Positions 23,297-35,266 are shown, counted from the stretch's first letter. The stretch: DNA of 64,000 nucleotides from Apostichopus japonicus (GCF_037975245.1 NC_092581.1:6787501-6851500), one strand, 5' to 3'. The notes: generated by a model not told the origin, from the sequence alone. Program-made: numbers and translations.

Positions 23297-24549
23297 TCCC
23301 TATACCTCCGCTATACACTCCGCCTCCGTATATGGTAAGTAAAAAAGCACAGGAAATTAGGCTTAGATGGAGACAAATTTTCAGCCGAATTTAGGCCTAT
23401 GCTTAGGTTTGATTACTGTATTTGTACAAAAGTCTCCATTATACTCCATACAGTAGGGGGCACTTGCCCGCCAACCCCCCCCCCCCCCGCTGGAAAATCA
23501 AAAATTAAAAAACAAGTTAAGCATTTCAATGATTTCCCCCAACCAACAGTTCTCTAGTTATGTTCATTGCATACGGACCCATAATGCATAACTGAAATTA
23601 TTGAAAGTCAAATCCTTAAACATGAGATCTCAAAATAACCGATGTGTAAATGCAACTTGACGGGAAGTGTCTTTTCCGACGATCTAGGAGTATTTTTTGG
23701 CAAAAAAGAATCATTGTACGCTCCGCGCCAACCGATGGTGGCGCTCCGCTTAGATAGTATCAAGTAGTGTGTTACACCATATGACCTACTGATCCCCCTT
23801 GTAAACATTTTTGAGGACGCCCTTACTTGGACCTCCTGATAGGGGGCCCCTTTGGGCCAGGACCCTCCCCCCCCCAACCGAAAGGCTCATCGTTACGCCA
23901 CTGGTGGATCATTGCACAATAAACAGATAATAGTGATTTATTTCAGTCTCATTTTCAATTATTTGATTTCTTAAAGCAAACAGCACATATCACATCATAT
24001 CAGTGAGCATGGAAAAGGCTTTGATGAACAGCCTCCAAACTGTAGATGTGTGTAGTGTTCGTTTTCGGAAATATCCGGTATGTATTCATTTCCTTCAACA
24101 AAGTTTTGTAGTAGCCGTTATAAGAGGTTTTAATATTTGTACACCAATAAATTAACTGCGTCTGAATTTTTGAAAATTCCCTGACCACCATTCTTCATCA
24201 TAGTTCCCTCTACTCGTGCAATTTTGACCGGTTTGTTAGGGGTTGAAGGGAGATTTTCAATATTGGTTTTCCATAGATGAAAATTTGTGCAACATTTTGG
24301 GTATGTTTTGAAGTGAATTTATTCACGAAAATTGTGAATTTTCAAATTCTGAACAAATAATGAGCTTAAAACCTTGAAAAGTGGGTCTTACGGGTATTGT
24401 GCAGGCCGCGACGTAGAATCACCTACAAAAAGCAATGATCCACAGAAGATGCGATGAGGTTGAACATGATGTGTGACTGGTGACAATCTTCATAAAGGTT
24501 ATGGATGGAAATAAAAACTATTGGGAAATTCTTGGTTCTCAGGCAAAAG

Positions 24550-24637
24550 ATTTACTTTCTTTGTAAAGCGCTTTGAGCAGTAAATTTTGTTTACTGATTT
24601 GGCGCTATATAAGTCTCATTTATTATTATTATTATCT
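24550..24637 (+). mobile_element. CR1/L2-like LINE 3' tail, heavily 5'-truncated
   Basis: The words TTGTAAAGCGCTTTGAGCAG and GGCGCTATATAAGTCTCATT, followed by an ATT-repeat tail, match the 3' end of the larger LINE at 58497-58585. In copy 2 of the surrounding element the sequence is uninterrupted (about 62027-62040), so this is a clean insertion of under 90 bp. Confidence 0.88.
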
Positions 24638-24798
24638 GGTTGGTCATTTCAAGCCCGAGAAGTGCCATTCCCGGTGATCTGGGGGGTATCAAAACCAGAA
24701 ATTTTCTTGTACGCTGCGCGCCAACCGATGGTGGCGCTCCGCTTAGATAGTAATTCGCGCCCCCCGGGTTGGAAAATCCTGGATACGCCCCTGTGTAC

Positions 24799-25242
24799 AG
24801 TGTAGGAAAGTAATCAAAATATAAAAATTTCAACCAATTGAGTAATTCTTTGTTCGTTACATCAAGTGGGAACAATTGTAATATCCATTCAGTTTTCCTT
24901 CATGCTGATATGAACTATCACAAGTTAAAATCTACAGGTTGAACCACAGATTTAACTTTCTAAGAAATGGTTCAGTCACAACACATTTAAAGTTTGGGAG
25001 AATTTTCACTTAAATTTTAGTATAACCGTCTGTGGTTTGCCCTATGGTAAGCTTGCAAATATTTTTTCATCAATATATGTTTGATCTGTTTCCAGATTTC
25101 AAGACAGCGAAACCTCAGCTAAGTTGAAAATTTTACCTAAATCTTTCTTTCATTTACATTCATTCCTTCTCCGGTTTCTCAAATGGTGATCTCACTTTGT
25201 CCTGTAGAGATAAGGTGTATTAATGTTAGAGGATCATTCACA
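24799..25242. other. No gene recognised
   Basis: AT-rich spacer between two TIR elements. No domain or repeat end was recognised. Confidence 0.4.
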
Positions 25243-25250
25243 GTTCCAAG

Positions 25251-25622
25251 CAGTGGCGGAGCGTCCATACAGTCAGAGGGGGTGATGCCCCCCCTGACAG
25301 ACTAAAATGGACTGCTGGCGCCCTCTTCAGCTTTTTACCACTTTTTACTTATTCACGATAATTGACTTTTTTATTGTGCTTTCAAATACCTATTGACATT
25401 TGTCACATTTTGTTGGTGTAATTTTCTGACAAAATGGCGATGACACCTATTTATTCTTCTTTTATATGCAAATTAGCTAGGTCCGGAAAGGGTAATTTCC
25501 GGCGATCTAGGTAGTATCTTTACTCAAAAAATTCTGTACGCTCCACGCCAACCTGTGGTGGCGCTCCACTTAGATAGTGTCGAAAGCGCCCCCCCTGACC
25601 AATACCCCTAACTCCGCCGCTG
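25251..25622 (-). mobile_element. 372-bp hAT MITE, family A copy 1
   Basis: The left terminus is CAGTGGCGGAGCGTCC, and the right end is the complement of CAGCGGCGGAGTTAGG. The exact 8-bp duplication GTTCCAAG lies at 25243-25250 and 25623-25630. The same element occurs at 32162-32546 in the opposite orientation. The shared module occupies about 25487-25580, some 42 bp from the right end. No coding capacity; it must rely on a hAT transposase supplied elsewhere. Confidence 0.93.
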
Positions 25623-25630
25623 GTTCCAAG

Positions 25631-26179
25631 TATAATTAAGCCCTTCATTTATGACAAACGATGGGAGCTTTGCAAAGAGACAAATACAACAATGACCAAG
25701 ATTTATCAGTTGGCCTTTCCTTGTGCTTGTGGCCTTTCCTTGTGGCCTTTCCTTTTTTTTTGCTTGGCCTTTCCTTGTGCCTATGTAAGTTAATGTTTGA
25801 TCAATTAAATTTTGCAAGCCAAAAGTAAATAACAGAATATCTTCAAGTGGTTACTGTAAGCTCATGTTTAAGGTATATCATTCCGTTATGCATATTGTTC
25901 TGGTTTTCCAACATTTAAATCCCAAGGTCAATGAGAGAATTTCTTTTCAAGATGTATTTTAAGGATAGACTTTGACAAGGATTAAGAAATAATTTCAAGT
26001 TTAAACTTCAGTTAACAAACATACTTTTCTCCTAGCTGATTCATTTCTCATGTTTTGTTTCAGGAAGCTAAAAGTTGAAAAAGGAAGAGCTGTTGCTTTT
26101 AAAGACCAACTATGGAGACAAAATTTTTGTAGGGGATTTTCCATTAATTTGGGAGTTTACATACCCATAATCAACATGT
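25631..26179. other. No gene; short GGCCTTTCCTTGTG repeat
   Basis: TTGGCCTTTCCTTGTG words repeat about four times at 25709-25780. Nothing else recognised. Confidence 0.55.
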
Positions 26180-26694
26180 GTAAAAAACAGGGGCGTCATT
26201 CCGATTTGAAACGTGGGGGGGACATTATCAATTCGAGTATTCCGGACGAAAGTACTATCTAAACGGAGCGCCACCATTGGTTGGCGCGCAGCGTACCAAG
26301 AAAATTTCAGATTTCAATACCTGCCAGATCGCTGGAGATGGCACCTGCCAGGCTGGATAGCAGCCATCTACTTGCGTGATTTCGGGAGAAAAATACAAAT
26401 TCGTCACTCAGGAAATCTGCAATAAAGTTCATGTGACCTTCATTTTTGGTGGATTATTTCATTTATTAGTGATTCCAATTGACATGAACATTAGAACCCA
26501 GTGCAAGTTGACAAATGATGTGGCGAAGTGGAACTCCAGCCCTCTTTTGCCTATGTTTCAGGATAGAATACCCCTCATTTGTTCGAACCCATGACAACTA
26601 ACAATCTGTGAATAAATTTACTTCGAAATGGGCACATTATATTGCACCAAGTTGGTAAAGGAATGACCCCAGGGCCTCAGATAAAGGCCTATAG

Positions 26695-27037
26695 CAGGGG
26701 TGGGCAACCTTTTTGAATGAATGGGCCAGATTTTAGGAGTGAAAGATTGACAGGGCTGCACCTAACCAACGACCTGCTGTTGATTTCAAACCGTTGCTTC
26801 CGGGGACGTTCAAGCAATAGGTGTGTGTACTAATCTGTATTCACAAAAACATAATGTCAATACAGTCCCGTTTAATAGACCTACCTGACAGCATCATTAG
26901 TGCAGATCAATTCTAAGCAGCTAGTTCGTTTTTTGTGATGATGTAAAATAGATTGATTTTTTACTTTTCTTGAGACATCTCACGGGCCACAAAAGTCACT
27001 GGCGGGCCGCATGTGGCCCGCAGGTTGCCCATCCCTC
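26695..27037. mobile_element. 343-bp hAT MITE nested in the larger hAT element
   Basis: The termini CAGGGGTGGGCAACCT and GGTTGCCCATCCCT are inverted repeats, with internal GGCCGCATGTGGCCCGC near the right end. The exact 8-bp duplication GCCTATAG lies at 26687-26694 and 27038-27045. Termini of this kind recur in hAT elements of many animals. Confidence 0.93.
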
Positions 27038-27835
27038 GCCTATAGGACGATGTCCCAAAATGTGTCCGGACATATAGGCGAAGGAAGCTGTTCGCAGCAA
27101 CTGCATGTGAGTTTCTCGACTTGCCCTCCTGGGAGTAATACCAAAAAATGGAGTACTTCCTCATATGCCATTATTAATAATTTAAATAACTAACTAATTA
27201 GGCACAGCCCAGATCCGAGTTCGTATATTGAGCTTAGCACAAATTTGGCCAAAAGTCGTCATACGCCAGCATGTTAAACCACCAAGGACTTTTAATGCCA
27301 CCCGTGACACACCTCCAATGGGACCGTGTCAGTTTAAATATTTTGCTAGGTCTACAAGAATACACTTCTATGAAATTTGAAATAAGGATGGCAAGACAAA
27401 CCACTTTAATTATGTTTTCAGGACCTCACACATGCACATGTATCGTCAGACTTAGAATAGGTCCCATGTGAGTGGTGGCTAAAGTGATGAAGGCATCAAA
27501 ATAAATCATTGGTTGTTCGTTGGAGTCCTCACACAAGTTACCTCGGTTGCTAGGTAGATCTGCATCTGGTAATCAGGTGAATTCTGGTCGGAGCGTACTA
27601 TGTAACCACCGTGTACCCAGGTACGTAGCTAAGGCCTGAATATTGGGGGGTAGTGGGTTTTGAAGCCAGAAAATTGCGACTGCTGCTTTGTAGCCCCCTC
27701 CCCACCCTTGCGCTACTCGTCAACGATACGGTCAGTGTCAGTCAGACACCCAATCTTTTGCGACTGCACTTTTGTTCTGAACTTTTTTTCGATACATTTG
27801 TACCCACTGGCACTCATTTCACAAACTTATTAGCA

Positions 27836-28194
27836 CCCCCCCACCCCAACCAAATATTTTAATGAAAATTCGGGCGATATGCTGATAACTTTACGGGCAC
27901 CTACTGAAAGAAAGATTATTTGCAATGTGTTTTTCAGTGGTTAAACTTATATAAATATTACCATTAATATTGTAACAACTTCCCCAATATGAAGAGTAAT
28001 AAGACGGAAAATTATTGTATGTTATTTGCATGCAATGTAATAACAGATGGATGTCTATATAATATGCACATTAATATGTGGAACGTGCGCGTAGTGTGCG
28101 AAAAATTTGGGTTATATTTTTCGGGCAAGTCGTTACAACCCCCCCCCTCCGCCCCTCCTCCAAAAAAAATCAAATTGGGCTCCTAAGCCTATGA
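27836..28194. mobile_element. Remnant related to the 13.2-kb repeat element
   Basis: AATGAAAATTCGGGCGATAT, GGGCACCTACTGAAAGAA and ACTTCCCCAATA match the unit and flank of the element at 13243-13760. The right end, complement CATAGGCTTAGGAG, resembles the left terminus there. Only one repeat unit is present. Boundaries are approximate. Confidence 0.55.
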
Positions 28195-28559
28195 CGGTAG
28201 TTCTATTAGGCATTTTTTGGGGGAGTTTTTAAAATCATACAAAGTTTTGTACGGTGGAGTATAAGAATCGCAAGATACAATTTCTCAAAGTGGCAAGGAA
28301 AACGTGGTAAATATGACAGATTAAAGGTCAATTTTGACCGAAATTTTTCAATTTTTTGGTCATGCACAATCACAGGAATAAATGAATAGGCCTAGATAAA
28401 CTAGAGTGGGACAGTCGGAAATTCCTGTAGCGACGTCCCTGCTTGCACCCAGTGTTCTCACTTTGGAGTAAACTCCGGTATCACTCAACAACAAGGTAAC
28501 ATGGGATGCGCTGCCAGGGAATATGCCCCCTATTTCATTTCCCCAATATTAGGGAACGG

Positions 28560-28778
28560 GCACCGTCTCTGAAACACCATCTACAACTAAATAATATGAA
28601 TATGGCACACCATCACATGGTTCATCCTCTGTTGAGTCATGGTGCTCCGTAGCCATGTCTTCAAACGCCTCAAAGCACTAAAAGATCTCTCGGCTTCCGT
28701 CGAACTGGTGGAGGAGACGAATAGCAACCGCAAGAGAGCTTCAACTTCACCAAATATAGCCCGTACCGCTGGATTCAT
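28560..28778 (-). pseudogene. hAT transposase C-terminal dimerisation domain
   Basis: The minus-strand frame from 28778 reads FVSSTSSTEAERSFSALRRL then KTWLRSTMTQQRMNHVMVCH. The STxAERSFSxLRxLKTxLRSTM signature is the hATC dimerisation region, found in hAT transposases and in the annotated ZMYM1-like and p52rIPK-like derived proteins. Intact transposases exceed 550 residues; only about 70 are left and no RNase H-like catalytic core is visible. The frame is open and lacks stops in this domain, so loss was by deletion of the N-terminal part. Confidence 0.88.
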
Positions 28779-29087
28779 AGACTTGAATATTTGTTTATAC
28801 CTTCAACCGACAACGACTGGAACTGGCCCGCAAGAAAGACAGACTAAGCTTAAGATTGTCGGAGAGCTCAGGGTACCAACTCACAAGATCTGGGTGGAAT
28901 TCTCCATTCAGCAATATTGAGTGATATTCGATGATATGAATCCTGAGTTGTGTAAGCCCTAACCAAATAGACACTTCTCTTTTTCCAAATGTGTGTGGGG
29001 GGGACATTTGATATTGTTTTCCCCACACATCGAAATGTGGGGGGACATGTCCCCTGTCCCCCCTGGATTGACGCCCATGGTAAAAAA

Positions 29088-31046
29088 TAATCTTCAAAAA
29101 CCTACTATAACCCATCAAAAGGTAGTCACGTGACATGTACCTCTGGAATGTCTGAAAACAGAGATTGACCCAAAGAAGCCTCTGGTCATGACGTCATGTT
29201 TGGTATACCGCAAAAATCAAACGCTGAAATAAGCAATGTTTATACACAGATAGCGAACAATTTTACTGTATTTGACTTCCAATTTCGAGCGTTTGAAAAG
29301 CTGTTAGCTTAAAACAAGAACACATGAAGGAAAACAACTAGTTTTAAGAAATTTTAAGCAGAAAATTTAGTAAACTGGGTTATTTTATTAGCAAAATTTC
29401 CTCTCAAATGGAGGCATTGTTTACATACCATAGCGTCAATAGGTACGTACGGTACAGTATACTGTAGAACATGTAAGCAGCTTGCCGATTCCGTTATACA
29501 ATTTGATTGCAAAATACCGCAAACTGAACAGAAGAATAGACCTAAAAGATGCCTCATGCGTGATATGTGACGGGAAAATGGTTTACGTTACTGTCAACGA
29601 ATTACCAAAAATACACGAACAACTACAAGAAGACGCTAGCCCGAATCGAAAAGGGTAGCATATACATGACTAAGCTTCAGCTGAACAAAGTACTTACTCG
29701 TTTTAAAATCCAAAAGTACAAACACAGAAAAAGTATCCTGTCAATAAACCAAATTTAGCAGTAAATATCCAAATCCACGTTTCTTGTTCAATCCTGGGCG
29801 AAATACTACCGTGACTCTGTGTAATTCCATAGAGTTAGGTCTAGTTGAAACAGGCCTTGACCAGTACCATCCCACAATCACAAGACATTTACTAACGAAA
29901 TAAAACGTCCGATCGCTACATAGCACAGTTTTTATTCAACTCCTTGGACCATGCAGATAGATGCCCAAATAAACATAACGGAAAATATAACACATGTATC
30001 ACGAACTAACAATACTGGAATACAACAAATGAAATAGATAAATGCGATGAAATCCTAACATGACTATTTACACATGCTGTGAGCCAACCCTGGGGAGAGT
30101 TGTAACTCACTACATGTACTAGCAATGCTACCCTATAGGCACGGTATATACACGGTCATCTCAACCAGTAAATAGTATACTGTCAATTGCCTGATATAAT
30201 GTTACATGTAAGGACGTCCAGGGCGTGTTTACGAGGAGACTGTCGAAAGTATATAAGTTTCATAGAATGAGACATTTGCAGCATACACAGAGGCAGGGTC
30301 ATGCATGTGGATGCTGAAAAATCTTTCAGGGTGGATCTCACAAAATTGATCCAAAGTCTACAACGTTTTACGTCGGTTCTTCAACTCAGAAAGCTAAAAC
30401 AGCTGATGCTTTTTATGGCTGGGGTATAACTGCAACCTCCAACAACACAGAATTTTGGCATTTTGGGGGAAACGGAGTAATATCATTGATGTTTTTGGCA
30501 GCTCATGTATACAACTTTACACACTAAAAGTATTGTTGTATTAAAGTGCGGTATACCAAAGGTGACGTCACATGGTCACCTGATGTCTTAGGAATGTTTC
30601 AGGAATGTCTGAAATAGGTTTCCTGAAAAGCTGACTTTCCTTCCCATATTTCACGTATTTAACGTCCGAATTTTGGTAAAGTTAATAACAGCAATGTAAT
30701 TGGAGTGAGTTAAGGATTACATACATGCAAAATGGTGGGATTTTATGTTCATCGAAAAGTCTCCATAGTTGGTCTTTAAATCCTGCAAAAGGTTAAATTC
30801 CTCTATCTTATGTAGTCTTGTTTAGACCATAGTAAAAGCTGCTTCAGTGTACACAGAGTACACCTTCCTTCTTTACACAGAGGTGACCGCATCTTTGCTC
30901 AGAGTGCACGCCCTTTGCCTCCCCCTGCCCCTTCCCCCATACTTGATGTTAATATTCATTTCTATAGGGTCTGGTTCATTTCTCGATAGCTATCTTGTTT
31001 TTCTGAGCTTAGAGAGTTTTTCACCATGTTTTAAGGCAGATTGGTA
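29088..31046. other. No gene recognised
   Basis: Apparently low-copy AT-rich sequence. No TE ends, exon pairs or RNA genes were recognised. Confidence 0.4.
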
Positions 31047-31217
31047 ATGAAAAGTGAAGCAGCCAAGCAGATTGCCAAAGGGCTCACTCTTCAATATCCT
31101 GTTCATCCTGCAACCCACAATTATGATTTGTTTTGTAAGAAACTGGATCACCGTGGCATAGCCAGTTCGGAGAAATTTCGCATCATTTATAAGAATACAT
31201 CAATGTTGTTTGGATAA
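31047..31217 (+). CDS. Hypothetical 56-residue ORF, perhaps a terminal exon
   Basis: An ATG frame encodes MKSEAAKQIAKGLTLQYPVH, later HNYDLFCKKLDHRGIAS and FRIIYKNTSMLFG, then TAA. The composition is protein-like, with regular spacing of basic and aromatic residues, unlike the random frames nearby. An acceptor-like TTTTAAGGCAG precedes the ATG by a few bases, with the frame open between, so it might be the last exon of a plus-strand gene or an isolated TE fragment. No family was recognised. Confidence 0.25.
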   Translation: MKSEAAKQIAKGLTLQYPVHPATHNYDLFCKKLDHRGIASSEKFRIIYKNTSMLFG

Positions 31218-32153
31218 ATTCATGCCCCTCTTGGGAGGAATGTTCAAGTAGTATTCAGTGATTGATCTCCTTCATATTTTGAACATAACATTTCTCTATA
31301 AATTATGAAATTTTTTCAAAACATTATTTCTTTACTCAAGCATTACAATTTTTTGTACCGTCTTTCTCCATGGCAAATCTGGTTGCCCATTGTTGTAACG
31401 TAGTTCTACACCATGTTTCTCTTCTAGCGTACAAAGACAGACTCTTCCTTCAAGTTTTTGTTGCTTCATTATGGAATTGGCCTCTCTGCCAATCCCATCA
31501 TTCCCCATTTTCGCGACACAGTCTGTGTCCGTAGCATCAATACTTAGGGCAACAAATTGAAAAATTAAGTGGATTGATAAAACAATTTAGAATGATTATG
31601 ATATCGCAGGAGCAGGACTGAATACCTGTAAAAGTGGACACTGCACAGACATACAGTACCGCCCAGATTAAAATCAGCCGTGGCATCGTGTATCGTGATG
31701 CCCTTATTGTTTTCTATCGTAAAACCTGAATACTGTAAAGTTTTGTAAACGCTACAACTATATAACGATATACCACGTTCACACGCTATATCGTGATACC
31801 AAGCCTTCACGGTAGCAAACATGACTGCTACATTCATGCTAATACGTAATATCGTGATTTTAAGCTGAGTGTGTCACGATTCATAATTTCGTTTGGGCTT
31901 TGGGTTTTTATTATTCAAGCTTTTTTGTTAAGTCTTAATAACATGTATCAGGAAGTTCCTACTGTACTGTGCGAGAATCGATCTTCACAGGAGTTTCGAC
32001 TTGAAAACTTGTTGAAGTCAGCTCACAACTTAAGTAACATTTACATATTATTAAACAACAGTAATGTATCATACGGATAGCCACAGTAGCATATATACTA
32101 TACCGTTAATAGCTTAGGCTAAAGTTACGTTCGAATTTGGTCACAGTACAGTC
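31218..32153. other. No gene recognised
   Basis: AT-rich spacer with several ATCGTGAT-like words near 31690-31860. No gene or repeat end was identified. Confidence 0.35.
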
Positions 32154-32161
32154 TCTGTGAC

Positions 32162-32546
32162 CAGTGGCGGAGCTAGGTGTATTGGTCAGGAGGGGTGAGA
32201 ATGGTCTGCAGGGGCGCTTTCGACACTATCTAAGCGGAGCGCCACCACAGGTTGGCGCGTAGCGTACAGAAATTTTTTGAGTAATGATTCTCCCTAGATC
32301 GCCGGAAATTACCCTTTCCGGGCCTGGCTTATTTGCAGATAAACAAAGAACAAAAAGGTGTCATCGCCAAATTACACCAACAAAATGTGACGAATGTCAA
32401 TAGATAGATGAGAGCACATTAAAAAAGTCAATAATCACAAATAAGTAAACAGTGGTAAAGAGCTAACAAGGGCGCCAGCAGTCCATTTGAGTCCGTCAGG
32501 GGGGGGCATCCGCCCCCCCCCCGACTGTATGGACGCTCCGCCACTG
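32162..32546 (+). mobile_element. 385-bp hAT MITE, family A copy 2
   Basis: The left end is CAGTGGCGGAGCTAGG, and the right end is the complement of CAGTGGCGGAGCGTCC. The exact 8-bp duplication TCTGTGAC lies at 32154-32161 and 32547-32554. It is the same family as 25251-25622, in the opposite orientation. The shared module is at 32226-32310, 64 bp from the left end. A C/G-rich hairpin-forming stretch near 32500-32522 precedes the right end. Confidence 0.93.
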
Positions 32547-32825
32547 TCTGTGACGTTGCCAAACAAGACTCCTTAGTTACGATCACAACTTGCCTACTCA
32601 GGCCTACACTAGTACGACAGTAACTATTTGTTTTCCCAATTAATACTAGCCTACTGTTGAAATATTAAATGTGCTAAAGAATAAATTTGTTTTAAAAATT
32701 CCTTAGGGCCTACTGTAGTTTCATTGTGAGAATGATTGAGACAGTGTTTAAACTTTTATTAATATTTTACTGAATTTGTTTTCATTAGGATAATTTGTTG
32801 CTTTTGGATAACGATTAGCGTAGAA

Positions 32826-33720
32826 ATGGGTAAGATTGACGTGACTGTTCGTGTCAGAATTGTTGTTTATGCCCTGAACCATTCTTTGTCGACTAATGAT
32901 ATACATAACTGCTTGTAGATGAGGGAATTTTAATTTCTCTTTCATCTGTAAAGTATATAATAAAAAGTTTAACTCAACTACTGTAAGAAGCTGGAGGATT
33001 TTGCAGGATGTGGAAGAAAGCCAAACTATTCAATTGAATATATAAACATTATTGATGAAGCACTCAATGCAAATGATGAATTGACCTCAGTTGACTATAA
33101 AAAACTATTGTTTGATGAAACTGGTCAAAACTTTTCTTGTTCAACTTTGAAGAGGTTGAGGAAAAAACTTGGTTGGGTCAAAACATGAGCTAAATATTGT
33201 CAGCTTATTCACCAACAAAACCAGGCCAAGGGATTTTACTTTGCAATTAGATGTGTTCGCACAAATGAATCATTTGACAATGTTATTTTCACTGATGAGT
33301 CAAGCATCGTAATGGAAAGCCATGCCAAGATGGTTTTTTGGAAGCCAAAGCTGGCTGAAACAAATGACATCTATGCTGCCAGCATTCGCAGAAAACTTAA
33401 ACCAATTGCAAAGCATCCAGTGAAAGTTCATGTTTGCGCGGGTATTTCGAAGGGAGGAACAACAGATATAATCATTTTTGATGGTATTATGAAAGAAGAC
33501 TTTTATAAGGATATTATTGACAAAGGGTTTTATTGCCATTTATTGATCAAGCATTCCCAAATGGTGAACATTGTCGATTTCAGCAGGATAATGATCATAA
33601 ACACACTACTGGGACAGTGAAAGAACATCTAAAGCAAAAGAATGTTCATTGGTGGAGGACACCTGCAGAATCGCCTGACCTAAATCCAATTGAGCTGGTT
33701 TGGCATGAAATTTAGCATCA
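32826..33720 (+). pseudogene. Tc1-type transposase relic (DD34E)
   Basis: An N-terminal helix-turn-helix-like start at 32826 (MGKIDVTVRVRIVVYALNHS) is followed by stops from 32916 onward. A second block from about 33000 encodes GCGRKPNYS and LKRLRKKLGWVKT up to a TGA at 33186-33188. The catalytic core follows, with the first Asp in FTDESSIV. A frameshift near 33530 is followed by the second Asp in FQQDNDHKHT and the Glu in PDLNPIELVWHE; 34 residues separate the last Asp and Glu, the Tc1 signature. Intact Tc1 transposases have about 340 residues, and this relic spans nearly all of that. No terminal inverted repeats were located. Stops and frameshift make it inactive. Confidence 0.85.
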
Positions 33721-34337
33721 CTTGCACAAGGTAAGCTTTAATCATTTGAAGAATATTGTTGTATCTTTATATGATATTTGTAATTTTATTCTTTCTTCCC
33801 ATCATAGAATAATAATACAGGCCAGATTGGAAAGTTTATGTGTTTAATAAGCCAAATAAAGTTGACATATCATTGGAATGGAGCTTAATTAATAGCCAGT
33901 TTTACCAAATTTGGCATAGGCCTACTTTTCTTTCAAATTGATAGATTGTGATCTGAATAAAGCTGATGTAAGCAGGTTTTAAAAATAACTGGAAATGTTT
34001 ACGTTTCAAATAGAATTCTCAGTAGGCCTAAGTGAGGTGCGCTGACGTTGTGCAGTGGTGTTCGGTCGAGGTTGACCTGCCTCCGATCTGCTTGGGTAGC
34101 ATCCAGGTGACAAAAAATAGCACCTCAAACCCATGTTCCAAGCCCAAAATTTCAGAAAAGGTCAGAGGTAAAGTTTACTAGCCCAAAAGGAACAAAAGAG
34201 TGGAGTGTTTATCTAGAGCATTTGAGATCTTCACACTGCCGCGACTATTCTTCAGCGTGATAACAATAGGCTTACAAGTTCACTTGCAAAACGGCAGAAA
34301 TGTTGCATTTAATGGAGGATTTGGTGAAACCATACAT
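33721..34337. other. No gene recognised
   Basis: Spacer that may hold the decayed 3' flank of the Tc1 element. No inverted terminus was identified. Confidence 0.4.
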
Positions 34338-34345
34338 GTCTGGAC

Positions 34346-35258
34346 CACTGGCGTAGCAAGGATTTTTCGAGCAGGGGGGCAATGGGGGGTCACAAATTTC
34401 CCTAGCAAAAAGTTGTGCGAAGAGTGGTCATCCCTCTTCGGCAGATAGAAAAAGGCTTTTCTCAGAAAACAATTCTCACAGTTCATATTTCGAGAACATG
34501 AGATCACAATATATAATCAGTTTCAGTGTACATCAAACGGCCCATTTCCTGCAATCGGGGGCCTCTAGGGGCCATAGAGTTGTTGTACTCTATGTGCCGT
34601 GACCGCAATGACGTCACCCTCTCCCCACTTCTTCGTGAATCGAACCTGCTGACGTTCATGTGCAAAATTCGTCGTTAGCACTTCAATTCCCTCTGGAGAG
34701 ACAATACCTTTTAAAAATTACCAATGGTCTAAATGTTTTGTTCATTCACTTTCACATGAGACTAGTAATTTCCTAATCAGACAGGATGAATATTTGGTAC
34801 ATATCTCCGAAAGTCTGAACATCCTTTTTATTTCTTTGTTTGGATTCTCCTTTTTTTACATGTGTTAACAAACTACGCATGAAGCTAAGTGTTAAAACTG
34901 TTAAAAGCAAACATATATAGATAACTGCTTTATATTTGTACTAGTTACCGCACCCAGGAGGACTTGTCGATGTGAGTGATAAATCTACCAAGCTGTACAC
35001 TGTTCAGATCAGATGAGAGCTATTCTCCTGTTATTGTGCCCGTTTGCAAAGTTTTTTCTCTCCCTTCGGGAAGTTATATAGATTACAACTTGCGAGGGTA
35101 AAGGGCTGCAGCACTGGACTTGCCTGGAAAGGGCGATGTTTGGTGATCAAAATGTCAAAAGTTGGGCCAATTCCCCTCGGGGGGCACCTGGGGGGGTCAC
35201 GGCTTTGTCTTGGGGGCGGCACGTGCCCCACCCCCCCCCATAGCTACGTACGCCACTG
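34346..35258. mobile_element. 913-bp non-autonomous hAT element
   Basis: The left end CACTGGCGTAGCAAGG and a right end whose complement reads CAGTGGCGTACGTAGC are inverted termini. The exact 8-bp duplication GTCTGGAC lies at 34338-34345 and 35259-35266. The interior has a G-rich stretch after the left end and no transposase motif. The shared module is absent. Confidence 0.9.
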
Positions 35259-35266
35259 GTCTGGAC

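Larger units (their letters stand above)
21597..24793. mobile_element. 3.2-kb non-autonomous TIR element, copy 1 (5-bp TSD)
   Basis: The left end CAGGCGCGTATCCAGGGGGG and a right end whose complement reads CAGGGGCGTATCCAGG form the termini. TGTAC flanks both sides (21592-21596 and 24794-24798). Copy 2 at 59672-62192 shares the ends and most of the interior, including a purine-rich tract after the left end, and has its own 5-bp duplication. Copy 1 is longer because it holds an extra block of about 490 bp with a SINE and an extra LINE tail. No transposase was found. An inner hAT-like unit may span about 22588-23905 in both copies (termini like AGTAGCGTAAC and GTTACGCCACTG). Modules of the shared type lie at 23650-23757 and 24660-24752. 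Confidence 0.85.
26188..29079 (-). mobile_element. 2.9-kb hAT element with transposase remnant
   Basis: The left end CAGGGGCGTCATTCC and the right end, whose complement reads CATGGGCGTCAATCC, are inverted repeats. The 8-mer GTAAAAAA flanks both sides exactly (26180-26187 and 29080-29087). Inside, on the minus strand, is the C-terminal dimerisation domain of a hAT transposase. It lies only about 300-500 bp from the element's 5' end, so most of the transposase has been deleted. Two further non-autonomous elements sit inside. The shared module is at 26254-26350, 66 bp from the left end. This links the module directly to a hAT element that once encoded a transposase. Confidence 0.88.

Noticed and set aside
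27619-28442. TIR element with ends CAGGTACGTAGCTAAGG and CGACGTCCCTG
   Set aside because: The ends match only loosely and the flanks show no direct duplication.
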